Positions 46,943 through 59,211 of a stretch of DNA of 64,000 nucleotides are shown here, piece after piece (position 1 is the first letter of the stretch; the number at the start of each line of letters is the position of its first letter). Source of the stretch: Lycorma delicatula (Eukaryota > Arthropoda > Insecta > Hemiptera > Fulgoridae). The notes under the pieces were generated by a model that did not search any database, had not been told where the DNA came from, and was given only the letters and a program-made list of their open reading frames with translations. The stretch spans positions 116,494,437-116,558,436 of the forward strand of contig NC_134462.1 in assembly GCF_047948215.1 (NCBI RefSeq), read 5' to 3'. The position numbers were made by a program, and so were the translations under genes.

Positions 46943-48727
46943 CTCAGAATTGAATCCACCGCCGCAGATATATCAATAAATAACAACTCGTACTAAAATC
47001 CCATCTCCCAAGTCCCAAGTCTATAATGGTAGAAGAGAAAAGAAATGTAAGAAGTGGCAAACAAGTAACAATTCTATAAAAATAGCCACCTTCATCTAAC
47101 TTCGGTTGATAGAACCCTATTCCTGTACTGAAACACGTGAAAACAGACAATACTCTCAACGGAGAAGGAGAAAAACCTTTCTTAAGGTTGAAAGAGCGGA
47201 AGTGTCTAGGGGGAGTAAAAACCCAAAATGAAAATCCTGTAGGGTTGAAATCAGAAACATAGCAACCCTAACATTAAGCTCGACATGCGTAACACTTGTA
47301 CCGCAAGTTAAAAGTTTTTTTCTCTTTTTCAGTTTTCTTCAATATCGTAACAAATAATCTTCAATTTCCTTGATTTTTTCTAATTTTAAAATTATAAATA
47401 TATGATACGCTATTACGAATTTAAACAATTTTAACTAATGGAATCACCGGAAATTGATTTGAAATTAAAAAAAAAAAAAAAATAAACTGTAAGCTAGGTT
47501 TTTAATCTTAATAATACAACTCTAATATTAGTAAATTACATTGAGATTTTAAATATTCTTCTTTGAACGATTGTAAAGAAAATATAATATCAGTAAGTTT
47601 TATGCTCCCAAATAAGCTAAAAATTAAGTTTTAATTTCTGTTTTTTGCAGCAAAAAATGAAAAATGCAAATATAATAATAGTAACCTTATTCGTAAAATT
47701 TATATAAAAGATTTCGGTACTTCACACAGGAAAATTTCACACAAGTTTTATTCATATTTTATTTTAGAAAGAAAACATTTTTTAACTTATATTAAATAAA
47801 AGTTAAAACCCCTAAATACATTGTCGTAATTTACATTAAAAATTAAATACAAATAAATAACAGATTAAATTCTAATCGTTGTTAATGTAACTAATGTGAA
47901 ATAATAAACAGCAAAAAAAAAAGAGTATTTTATTTTGTTCACGTATTGAAATATTTCTAAGTCTACAAAAATGTATTCTAATAAAAAAATAATAAATTGC
48001 TTTGAACGAACAAAGAAACATTCCCGTAGAAAATTTATTAGAATTTCTTCATATATGGTGACTGCTTCTCTATAGAACAACATATTAGGGTGTGCAAAGT
48101 GTCGCTCCACCCGAAACGATACCGTATCACCGTATCCTTTCTAGTCCGTTCCACGTTAGTGTGCAGTCATTCATAAGATTTAATGTTCCTTTGTGTGTGT
48201 TTCATGTTTTTTCTTTTAGTTTTTTTTTTTTTTTAATATTAGTCGCTTTAAATCTTTTAAATGCTATGCATTGCAAAACAGTCCTCTGAACTGTAAGAGG
48301 ATTGACAAAATATATATAGCAGCAATATTAAAAAAAAAAATAATATATAATATAAAGAGGTCAGTACATGCAATTACTTTTAAAAACTAGAGTTGAATAG
48401 CTGTTAGAATATCGTGTAGTTAACCAAGTTTAGTATCATTGACTAAATTAAAATTAGTTTATAAAACTAAATGAAGTGACAATTAAATAAAAATAAAAAA
48501 CGGAATCGCTGATCTTAGTTCATTGCAGAAGGTTTATCCAGTGTCGTAAATAATGTTATAATACTCGTATTAGCAATATCTTACGTACTGTTTACAAAGA
48601 GACCAAACATCAAGGACTGATGACTGTCACTGAAGAAATTGCTACCGATTCTAAAATTATATTTCTGTTTTTGTTGAATTTAAATTATTTTCTCCAACAG
48701 TATACACAATAAATGTAAAAAAAAAAT
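46943..48727. other. AT-rich spacer
   Basis: No gene. Small frames on both strands (46944-47159, 47865-48110, 48092-48289) show no motif. Confidence 0.5.
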
Positions 48728-49330
48728 TCTGATGTAGACATCACATGACTTCCTTGTATGGCTATTAAATTACATATACACATTTTTTTAAATGAAAAGT
48801 ACATAAAATTTTATATCATTATTAACTTTGATATTTAAAAAATATTTTTTTGTTATTATTGAATTATTTCTTATCGTAATTTTTTTTACAATCGGAGGTT
48901 AATAATTACTAATAAATCAATATATTTATATTAAAAAAAAGGAAACGAAGCTGATTCGAACCGATGTGCCTTCCCCATGTAAGAAGCAAATATTTCATTA
49001 ATTAAAATTTTATTTGGCTGCAACTGATGAAAATAAGTACCACTTATGACAGCCATATAGTTGAAAAGTTCTTGATGAGGGCTTATACTGAAGTTAAAAA
49101 AAAGTTCAGAATCCAATTTTTTGGATTTTGGGCTTTTTTGGACACTGGTTTTAGACGGTTTCAATCAAAAGGGGCGGCACACAACAGTCCTAAATCAAAA
49201 AATTTCAACATCCTACGGCTAATCTTTTTTGAGTCGAGATACACATATATGTATGTACAAGCGCACGCCGAAACTAGTCAAAATGGATTATTCAGGGATG
49301 GTAAAGATGGATATTTCCAAGATGGATATT
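48728..49330. repeat. dispersed repeat family C, copy 3, truncated
   Basis: Starts CTGATGTAGACATCACATGA and continues collinearly with copy 2 to GGATGGTAAAGATGGATATTT. It stops where copies 1 and 2 continue into the CGCGATCACA end. A fold-back element begins at that point. It keeps the GATTCGAACCGATGTGCCTT block. Confidence 0.8.
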
Positions 49331-49538
49331 TTTTTTATATTATATGAGCGCTTTCGAAGTGATCACTACTTCGTCAGATATTAGAAAACGTATTTTGTCG
49401 AAATACTGACATAGTATTTTTTTATAACTAACTTAAAATATGAAACAGACTTATGTTGTTTAAATACTAAGGATACAAAATTTTTAAATAACTGATGAAG
49501 TAGTGATCACTACGAAAGCGCTCTTATAATATAAAAAA
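49331..49538. mobile_element. fold-back MITE, 208 bp with 47-bp arms
   Basis: The arms 49331-49377 and 49492-49538 are inverted copies with a few mismatches, built around GAGCGCTTTCG and AGTGATCACTACTTC. The inner palindrome AGTGATCACT occurs in each arm. The 114-base centre is AT-rich and non-coding. It interrupts or truncates family C copy 3. Confidence 0.85.
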
Positions 49539-49644
49539 CAATAAACCAATAAGTGTAATTTTTATTATTATTCGTAATAGTTTTAAATAATTGTAAAAGA
49601 AAATGCTAAAAACAAAATTTAATTTCTAGATTACTTACTTCTAA

Positions 49645-49645
<1 letters not shown>

Positions 49646-49690
<45 letters not shown>
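49646..49690. repeat. (TA)n microsatellite
   Basis: Pure TA dinucleotide of about 45 bases. Confidence 0.95.
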
Positions 49691-49693
<3 letters not shown>

Positions 49694-50226
49694 GAAAATT
49701 GACTAGAAAAGATAAATATTATTATTTAAGATGTTTTTTTAAAAATAAAATAATTAATTATGTTCCATTATGTTTAATTTTAATAAATTAAAATATTTTT
49801 ACTAAAGAAAAGGTACATATCTTATTAATTTTTTTAATGGGTAATGTTTATAAATTTTTTATAAAAAATGTAGCATAAGTAGTGGATAACCCATGATCAT
49901 TAGATTACGTGTAAAGCTGTAGGGCGATGATGGATCAGAAAGATTTTAGGCTGGATGCCATTACTGCAACCCTTAAGTAGAAAGCAGATTATTCTGTCAC
50001 AGTTGTTTCGTACTTTCTTCCCTAACAAAGTAAATAAATGTAAACTGCTTGCCAGCGGGTTGAAAATCCACTACACAGAATTAGAATCCAGAATTTTTCA
50101 TTCCACACATGTAACTTTCATTCCACTGCCGACTTCCCGTTGGTTTGAAATAATAATAATTTTTTCATTAATTTATACATGAGAAATGACAAATGTGAAA
50201 TCATACAGAACGTTTAGAATCATTAT
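49691..50226. other. AT-rich spacer
   Basis: The 75-codon frame at 49955-50182 has no known motif. Confidence 0.5.
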
Positions 50227-51246
50227 AATGGTTGCCAAATTTTTTTACAGTAAATATTAAACAACCAATTGAAAATTTACACCTCTTGAAGGAACTTCTA
50301 GAAAATATTACGATATCTCCCACCAGTTAATTCATATCAATTTATTTTTGAGTCGTTTGTTGAGTGTTGTTCAAAGATTTTCAATCGGGTTTAAATCTGG
50401 ATAATTTCCTAGCCGCTAGAGCTCTTTAATGGATTTGTTCTTCGAAAAATGTTTCCACTATTTTATTTATATGTCATGGCGCCAATCTTGTTGGAACACT
50501 CCGTTGCCTTGTGGAAATTTCATTTGAAATTCTTTCATAACCCGCTCCTTCAGAACCTTGATAAATTCATCGCTTTCCAAGATACCATCTACAAGAAATA
50601 ATCAGCAAGATCTTTTAAACGTGAAACAACCCCAAAACATCTACTCCTGCGAATGTTTAACTGATTTTTAGTTTTCACCCGGTGATGTATTTTTATCCGG
50701 TGCTTTTCTAACGTATAGAAACCTTTGCTCCTAAACATAAAAATTTAACTTGTCCGAAAATATAACATTTTTCAGTTTTCTTCGGTCCAGTTAGCACGTG
50801 CTGCTTCTTAGCCGATCGACGTGCTGAAAGAAGTCGTAGTCTAACAGCTGTCACGTAAACGTGGTTTACTGGCTGCTAATTCTCGATTTAAGTCTACACA
50901 GATCAAGTTGCTGGCTTGATCTACGTGTTAGTCCCTTGTTGAAAACAAAACTCAAAAGCTATTTGTCGTTGTGATCAAAAAGAGAAACAATTTTCGAACG
51001 TTTTAAGTCGATGCGGAGTTACGTCCGGTATTATATATATATTCAAGACGCACAGATGAAAAAATACAAAAATATGATTTTGTAATAAAAAATGAAATAA
51101 CCTTTCACAAAACACTATTTATAACATGAAAACTGCTAAATAACCTAAAAATAATAACCTCTCATTACACAAACAATTTTTAAAAAAAGTGTATGGTCAA
51201 GCGCTATCGCTAGCTCACAAGTAAACAAAAAATAGCAACCTTACTG
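50227..51246 (-). mobile_element. Tc1-like transposon, decayed
   Basis: The left end (ATAATGGTTGCCAAATTTTT, near 50225) and, read on the minus strand from 51246, the right end (CAGTAAGGTTGCTATTTTTT) are imperfect inverted repeats, flanked by TA. The element is about 1.0 kb, shorter than the usual 1.6 kb of Tc1, so it is internally shortened. A transposase relic on the minus strand fills most of the interior. Confidence 0.6.
50322..50975 (-). pseudogene. Tc1-type transposase relic
   Basis: Minus-strand blocks in order: NVIFSDKLNF (first catalytic Asp in FSD), FWGCF, ILESDEFIKVLKERVMKEF, KFPQGNGVFQQDW (second Asp in QQD) and YPDLNPIENL (the PDLNPIENLW signature with the catalytic Glu), then TTLNKRLKNKL. 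These are the DD34E hallmarks of the Tc1 family. Stops lie between nearly every block, and the Trp after IENL is replaced by a stop. The N-terminal DNA-binding domains are mostly missing or unreadable. Confidence 0.85.
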
Positions 51247-53920
51247 TAATCATTTTTATATCGATCAGTTCGTAACGATTACTACCAAATTTTAATATTT
51301 AACTACTTAATGTATTAACTGCTACTGTAGTATTTTATAACTTATTATGAATCCTTAGATTTGAAAATGGTTGCTAGTTGAGTTAATTTATAATTATTTT
51401 TTTTTGTTCTGCACTTTAGACAAATTGTTTAAATTTGTGTTAAGTTTGAAATACAAATGAGTTCGTTCATTTTATTAGATAGTTAACAAGAAAAAATATT
51501 GTAAACCGCAATATTTTCATACGGATTTATTATACAGAATTTACCGATAAAGATATTCCTGAAACTTTTCGAATAATAAACTTGTAATTACAAAACAAGT
51601 ATTTGAATTCCTCAACTCTATAAAAAACAGAAATCAAACGATTCAATATTGTTTAAGAAGATCTAGCAGAACCAGAAATAACAACAAAAATCATTAAAGA
51701 CGGAAACAAACCGACGAAAAATAATGAAAACCAAAATTTCCAGGACAATCCAAAGTCAAAACGTAGACAACACTCCAAAAGAGAAGAACAAAGAATAGTC
51801 ATATCCAGAAAAATGAAAGCTTATTGGCGAAAAAGAAACAAAGGCAGAACGCGTAAGTAGTAATTTATATAACTTACCCCTAAGATAGATTATTCGGCGA
51901 AAAATGTAATTGATAAAACTTATGAGAGCCCAAATAAAGTAAAAGTAAGCGCAAGTAATGAAATTTTGGTCACATTTGCAATAATATATTTTAATGACTT
52001 TCTGATAGTGTAGCGCGATTAAAACAAACAAATCAGCAAATTCAGTAACGTACGTAAATCATTTTAACGACGGAAACCTTTTATTAGCGATTTATCTAAC
52101 AGTCGATTTATTATGACAAAATCTCAATACAAACTATATAATGGTGATAGTTGATAAATATGGTGTAATTCAACATAATTCTCTATTTATTTAGGAACAA
52201 CAACAATAAGGAATAAAAGATAGGATTTCAATCTACTTATTGCCACACACGAACCGAAAGAAACAAATATTTGTAAAAAAAGAAAGAAAAAAACAATTTT
52301 TGAATACATATAAATAAATTATCATAAAAGAGTACAAACAGAAAGTATTTTAAATGTAACATAAATTATGTCTTCCTCATTCCTCAAAATTTTCATTAAA
52401 ATAATTTAACATTGTACTTATAACACAAAATATTAAAATAATATGCTTATACATACGAATATAATCACAAAAGGGCATCGATGACGTTAAAATTTACTAT
52501 ATTTTTAAAATTAAACCGCTTTTTAACAATAAAAACAAAATAATAGAAATAATAAGTAAATATGCAGGAGCCTAACGCGTTCTCGTGTATCTAACAAAAG
52601 TAGAAACGAAAGAATAGGAAACGTAACCGCATCTATTGTCTTTTCTGAAAATGACCTACAGATCAAACGTAAGCGTAGACCATTAATCAAAGTGACAAAT
52701 TGTTGAGGAATGAGTCCATTGATAATGCGCGAAATGACAACCGATCGGATAAGCTTTGATAAAGTGTTTTCACAATTGAAAAACAATAAATATTATAACG
52801 CAGTGACGTAAAATACTATTGTGAAATAAACTCGTGCTTAAATTAAGGTAAAAAAAATTCGTATTCCAATAAAATAATGTAATGTATAGTTCTTTCAGTA
52901 GGTTATTGATAGGAAAAAAGTCTATTTTTTATTTTAAATAAAGTTATGATTTTTAATTTAAGTATTTTACCCGTATTTAATTATACATAAAACAATTACA
53001 AAGGAATTATTGTTTTTTTATTATACTATAATAGCATTAAAGAAAGCTGATAACGATGTAGCAGAAACTTCCACAGAATTTATATAGAGTATACTTTTAA
53101 TCATTCCCTTATTGATGATATCTTACAATATACTTAATTTCTTATTTACGTACTTATTTCTACTGTACTAATATGTAGTGGAAAAACAGTTATTTATAAT
53201 TTAAACAAAACTAAAAGAACGAGCAAACGAAGATGGTGAATAGAAAGGAGGCGTACAAAGTGAAGTTCTCTTTATATTTTAAAACGTTCATCGCAAAAGT
53301 AGTAAAAGAAATATAGCAAAACGTTGCTATCAGATATATAATTCAGATAGAAATAAAAATCCATTATAAGCTTCGCTGATAACACTAATAAACAGAATTC
53401 TTTTTTTCTTAATTTTACATGTAATCGATCTTATTTTTATTGCCGAAAACGAACCTTAAGTCAGATTTCACCTTAAAATTTGAAAAATTTCAAAAAGTAA
53501 CTTTTGAAAATCGTTCATGTATTATGCATGATTATACATTTGTTTATTTTACATATTACTTTGTATTTATGCGCTCAGTACATATATTTAAAACTAATTA
53601 ATTAGCTGTTAACCGTACGACAATAAAGTCAAAACACAAACAGTACATATCATGTCATTACAAATCTCTATTGAAGCGAACACGAACAAGATTCATCGTG
53701 TCTGTACAATCAAAAACAACACGATGTTTGTTGGCTTTATTAACTTATTGCTTTTAACGGTACGATCTCTACAGTAAGTGTGGCAACTGTATTAAGTCAG
53801 TGAAGTCTCATTACGCCTAGTAAGTGTGCAACTGCTTCGTGTGTAGAGTTCACTATAAATTCAAGCAAGAAAAACATTACACTTTTAATCAAAAAAGCTA
53901 ATAAATTTTACTGTCGCTGT
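51247..53920. other. AT-rich spacer
   Basis: About 2.7 kb. An 87-codon minus-strand frame at 52523-52786 has less biased composition (RIINGLIPQQFVTLINGLRL) but I do not recognise it. The stretch 51640-51850 is rich in Lys, Asn and Gln codons, likely from A-rich DNA. Confidence 0.5.
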
Positions 53921-55445
53921 AAAAATCGGTGGTCAGGATAAGAAATGGTCTCCTCATATAATAAGTAGCAACCGTGGGTTAAGGTTAAGAGGATGGCTGA
54001 AAAAGGTAAACGACAAACCTTACGATTTAGTCTTGGTCATCCTATGGTTTGGCGATAGCCAAAAGATTAACCGATCGTTATTTCTGTTTAAGCGACGAGT
54101 CTGAAATTTTTCAGAAACTAAAACAAACGCTACTCTTTCATTGCCATCTGCATTTAGACCTGTACCTCACAGTGAATCCATTCCGGTTTCCGAGGTTCCG
54201 AAAAACTTGTTTTGTGAAAACAACGGTGAAGAACCGAATATTACGGAACAAGACAATCACGATTCAGACTTGGAACTACAATACTTTGGGCCACATCTTA
54301 TATTACAAGGGGTGCTAAACGTCTCAATAAGAGATTTAAACGTAAAAAAAGAAAATCAAGCTGAAATTTTAGGCACAAGATTAACAAACTGGAATTTACT
54401 TTAAAATATACAAAAATCTCGGGCTAACGAAACCGGTAGAAATATTTTTTTTAAAACTTAGCTGAAGAAAATTACTTAGTTTATTACACAAATATTGATT
54501 AGCTTATATTACAAATAGGGCGAGTTCATACAGGTGAAGAATGGCGTCGTTTCATTGATGGCTCTAATTATAGATTAAAAGCGATTTTGCTTCACAATAG
54601 TAATAAATATACATCTGTACTGATCTGTAATGAAATTAATATGAAAGAAAATTACGATTTTATAAAAACTGTTATTGAAAAAGTAAGTTATAAAAAGCAT
54701 AATTGGAACGTGTGCGAAAAGTAACAGCTCTTTCGTTTGGCAAGCATGTTAAGGTACACAAAATAAGTTGCTTTATTTGTGAACGGGAGAGCCGAGCTAG
54801 GGGTCAGCATTATGAAATAAAACAGCTGAAAAAACGTGAAAAATTACTGTCTGGGGAAAGAAATGTTATACTCTCTCTAGCCGCTATTCAAGCCAAGAAA
54901 ATAATTTTACCGTCCCTTCGTATTAAACTGGGACTAGTAATAAATGTGTAAAAGCTATGAATAAGGACAATCAAGGAACCTTATATATGTAAGGCAGAAA
55001 TTTCCAAAAGTGAAACAAGATTTAAATAAGAAATCTGTTTGCTTACAAATAAGAGAACTGGCCAGAGATAAAATGTTTAACTGTATGTTGACAGATGTAA
55101 AACTCACTTTTCGAACGGCGCTTAAAGACACAAATTTTTTCTGGGTGTTCATAAATTATGAAATTACCAGAATATTGTAGATAGACTGATATATTTTTAC
55201 AGAGATATGGAATGTAATATGTCACGAAAAATTCATTTCCGGCGTTTCAAATCTGAATTTCTTTCCGCCAAAGCTTGGGGCAGTAAGTGATGAACACGTT
55301 GAACGTTTTCATCAAAGATAATTCAGTGCTGGAAAACCGCTAAAAAGGCAAATCGCGTGTTAATATGCTAGCCGATTACTGTTGATCATTAATTCGAGAT
55401 GTACTAGCGGCTACCTACAAAAGGAGAGCATTAAAGCTAAGAAGT
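53921..55445 (+). pseudogene. multicopy arthropod protein of unknown function, degraded copy
   Basis: Blocks recur in the order of a long uncharacterised protein that I remember as multicopy in arthropods and some other animals. They are NRGLRLRGWLK (about 53971-54003), LPSAFRPVPHSESIPV (54138-54185) and FGPHLILQGVLNVSIRDL (54284-54340) ending TRLTNWNLL. Next come EEWRRFIDGSNYRLKAILLH (54538-54597), the INMKENYDFIKTVIEKV block, CFICERESRARGQHY, LPSLRIKLGL (54907-54940), LQIRELARDKMF and CNMSRKIHF. The last are LGAVSDEHVERFHQ (55268-55312) and LADYC. Repeated stops and frameshifts make it a pseudogene of near full length without visible introns. Its high copy number elsewhere suggests mobility, but I know of no proven transposase activity and do not assign a function. 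Confidence 0.8.
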
Positions 55446-58400
55446 TTTAATGTAAGTATATGATATCTCACTACATTGGATGTATTGACTTTTATAGAAA
55501 TTTGTCAATTCTATCAAACACGAGGCGATAGAAAAATTATATTTACAATTCAGTAATCTATGAAAAAGATACAGAGAAAAGTATCGCACTTATGTAAACA
55601 TTAAAAAAATCTTATTTTGTATATAAATAAGTTAAATATGACAATTTTACTTGAACAGCGGGTGAATCTAAAAATTCAACGAATACTATAGATTTAGTGC
55701 TGAGAAAAATTACAGTTTAAAAGTAAAATAAAAATAACGAATAGTTACATATTAAAATTAGAGTTTACCATTAGTAGCTGAACTTAGTTATTTATAGAAA
55801 AGGAATTAAAACGTGTGGATGAAGTAAAGCCGTTTCAAGAAAAAAGATTTGATAGTATACATCAAGCGTAGATATGAGAACGAGAAAAACAACCAGAAAA
55901 GTATTAATTCTTTTGTATGAAGTGTAATGCTTAATACGAGAGAATTATGAGCAATACAAAAGTCAGATAAGGAAGAAATAGAGGTTTTAAAACCGGTGTT
56001 GAAGAAATTGTTAAAATTATGTAGGTCGTTTGATGTTCTTCAAAATGGAGAAATACTAAAACGAATAGAAGAAATATTTTATGGCAGTTTCTTGAAAGCG
56101 GAAGAATAATCCAAGTAAACTGTGCTTTTAGGTGTTGACTGTTAGCGAGGCTAATTCTACAATAAAGTTAAAATGAAAAATAGTTGAAGGCAAAAATTAG
56201 AGTATATAAAATAGATTAAAGAAGAAGAAAGTGAGAATTGTATTAAAGCTAAAAATGTATGCACTTCAGGATGTTGAAATGCGCTAAAAAAAATGTCATA
56301 TCTAAATAAATAGAAACAGTAGGTAAAAACGGTACAAGTTTTATATTGCACCCAAATCAGAAAATCTGTGTGTACGCTTTTTATGTACAGATATTCGTTT
56401 ACAATTCAGGAATCGTAAAACCAAACCGATTAATTCTTTTACCGGTTTTCTTATTATTGAAAATTACGGATATATTTACTGTAAATTAATAAAATTAACG
56501 AAATTATTTAATTGTTGATAAAAATACATAAAAACTTTTTGTACAGATATTTTGAATCGCTGACTAAATCACGTCAAGTAAGAGATAACTATATGGTTAT
56601 TACAAATACATTTTTGTAATAAACTGAATTTTTTTTAGTATTTCATTTATAAACATCGGGTAAACTATTTTCGAGATGTTATTAATTCATTTTTTTGCGG
56701 ATAACCAAGCACATGATTTTTTGCATTGAAATCATCATAAAAATAATTAACTCTTTACCGGAGGAAGAATTCTTTAATAAGGAAAATTTCCAGTATTATG
56801 TTAAACAGAAATTTTTTGTAGATAGCCGAGTGAAAAATTTACGATGTTAATTTTTCAGCAAAACTACACTACACGCTTATATTTACAATTCTCATTTGAC
56901 AGTAATAACTGACTGACAACCAACATGTAACATCGACGCAACTTTGCCTTGATTTTTAAAACAACTAAATAATAATAACAGATTTAAATAATAATTAATC
57001 TTAATACAACTAAATAAAAATTGGTTTTTAAAATTTCAAGAAACGGTTTCTTTTTCCGCTTTGTTGAAGGACCAGATTTTTGCCGGTTCTTCGTTAGGTT
57101 TGTATTTTAGATTTCAGACGGAACGTAAAATCAAACAGAATTTAAAAGAATTTTTTTTTTTACAAAACTCTTCTTGAATATTAAAGAGATAAAGGTAGAG
57201 AAATACCGTACCCGGAGAAAACCGGTTAATTTGGATTGTAATAATCAAAAGTTATTAAAAAATCATGTGGTTTATAGCATATGAAAATACAGTTATTTAT
57301 TTTTATTGTTTTGTCGATTTAGGAATAGATTGAATAACGTAGTTTTCCTTTCGCACACATCTGCATACGCCATTCGCGATTCGATTTTTTACAAAAATAT
57401 AAAATTTCATACAGGTTATAATAAAACATAATACGATTTGTTAACTCGGGTCACAAAGGCTAACATAGTAATACGATCTTATTCAATGTCACTTGTTTTC
57501 CCTCAAAATTTGTTTGCTGAATTAAACCAACATCTGCGGCATTGTTTAACACAAAGGAAACCTTGTAATAATAGAGAATAGAAATTATATTACATTCAGA
57601 GAGAAATGATAACGTAGTTTTACAAAATATAATTTTCAAACTACAATGGAAACGGTGGAATTTGTAAATTAATTTTAGTAACAATGAAATAACGACTAAT
57701 GTTTTTATTCTTCTAAAGTTAATTTTTAATTAATTATTAGTTTTAAATAATATTAATTATTTATAAAAATATGCAGGAAGCGTTAGTTTTTTCAACAAAA
57801 ACCGATCAAAAACAGATGCGCTTTTTTATTTTTAGTACTCTATTTCAAGTACGGAATACATATTGAAACGATTAAAAATATATCGATTATACTTGTACAG
57901 CAACTTATATTTTATGATCAAAAGCGTACATTAAATAGATTTAAATATCATTCTAGACGGGAATTTTCTCGTGCACAACTTAAAATCAACGATTTTTTTG
58001 TTGATGTTAAAGTATATATATATTAGACTGTGTTTTCATTTTAAACGTTAAACCAATAGAACAACCTTTTTAAAAAATTTAACGTCGCTCACTTAAAAAA
58101 AAAATTATAAAACTACTTCTGTATTTGTTTTAAGTAAGTCGTTATAATACAAATAAATAAATAATTTTATATATACACAGACCGTTGAGAATTCTCAGAA
58201 ATATGACAAAATAACAACTAAAATAAACTCAGTAATTAAAAAACTAAATAATTAAAATACTTATTTTTATTCAATCAGAAGCTTAATTTCAGTTATGAGG
58301 ATAGGTAAATATTAAAACAAAATAATATCGAATCGAAAAACTATTTTTAAAATAAATAAATTGCAAAACGTTATTAACGGTTCGTTTCATAATTCAACAT

Positions 58401-58564
58401 TCATTAAATCTATATTTTATAAAGGATATGCTTTTATCAAAATGCAACAGAATAAATAAAAAAGAAATTTAAAAAAGTTATTTTTTTTTTAAATTCATAT
58501 TAAAATGTAATGAAGATAAAACGTCACTCCACCACGCCCAAAAAAGAAAAAAATATTTAATATA
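55446..58564. other. AT-rich spacer, one coding-like patch
   Basis: Between about 55960 and 56110 one plus-strand frame reads EIEVLKPVLKKLLKLCRSFD then VLQNGEILKRIEEIFYGSFL, less biased than its surroundings but unrecognised. The rest is AT-rich with no shared repeat. Confidence 0.45.
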
Positions 58565-59150
58565 CAAACTGTTTCTAAAATGGTGGGCTAGTTATACTTT
58601 TTCGGATTCTACTGCTAAAACTTACCAAAAAATATTCTTAGGAAAAATGGCGAATTCTCCTTCGTTCTCCCTTTGTCCGCCATTTTGTTATTTTTATATA
58701 AAAATTGATATCTCAAGTTCGAATAAAGGAATCCCATTAATACTTGAAAAGCGTCTTGGTAATAATGTTTTAAAATTAGCAAAAAATTCAGGACTAAAAT
58801 ACCTTCGAAAATTAAAAAATGGCGGCCATGTTTATTTTTCTATTATATCTCCATAAATATTAATTTTATCAAAATTTTTGCTATTTGCTAAAATGTTAAG
58901 CCCTTTACGTTGAAGGAAATGAAATTTTATTTTTTTAAATCGGTACACAAATAGTCGAGTTATGGCAGAAAATTGATGTAATTTTGTCTCAGTTATTAGG
59001 TTTATTATCGTGAGAAAATTATTAGTTAATTTGATTCTAATTTACAACACTGGAATTAACAAAAAAATAAAAACGATTAATATTTAATCGAACTGAACGT
59101 AAAGTGGAGGACATGAAAACAGACACAAAATTATAACATCGATTTATTAA
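58565..59150 (+). mobile_element. deletion copy of the 15.4-kb mariner
   Basis: Starts after TA with CAAACTGTTTCTAAAATGG and follows the left arm of the 15.44-kb element through GTCCGCCATTTTGTTATTTT, ATATCTCAAGTTCG and AATAGTCGAGTTATGGCA. At about 59000 it jumps directly to the right arm (TTATTAGGTTTATTATCGTG) and continues through GTAAAGTGGAGGACATGAAA before breaking off. The transposase region and the outer 150 bases of the right arm are missing. The 69-codon frame at 58647-58856 is translated arm sequence, not a gene. Confidence 0.85.
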
Positions 59151-59211
59151 TTTGTTATTGTTATTATATGGTATTTTTCGAGATTAAAGGTATCATGAAA
59201 ATTATTAAAAC

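Noticed and set aside
52523..52786. 87-codon minus-strand frame with RIINGLIPQQFVTLINGLRL
   Set aside because: Less biased than most, but no family recognised, no neighbouring homologous blocks and no repeat copy in the window; not enough to call a gene.
58647..58856. 69-codon open frame
   Set aside because: It lies wholly in the left inverted arm of the mariner deletion copy, which is non-coding in the longer element at 15.4 kb.
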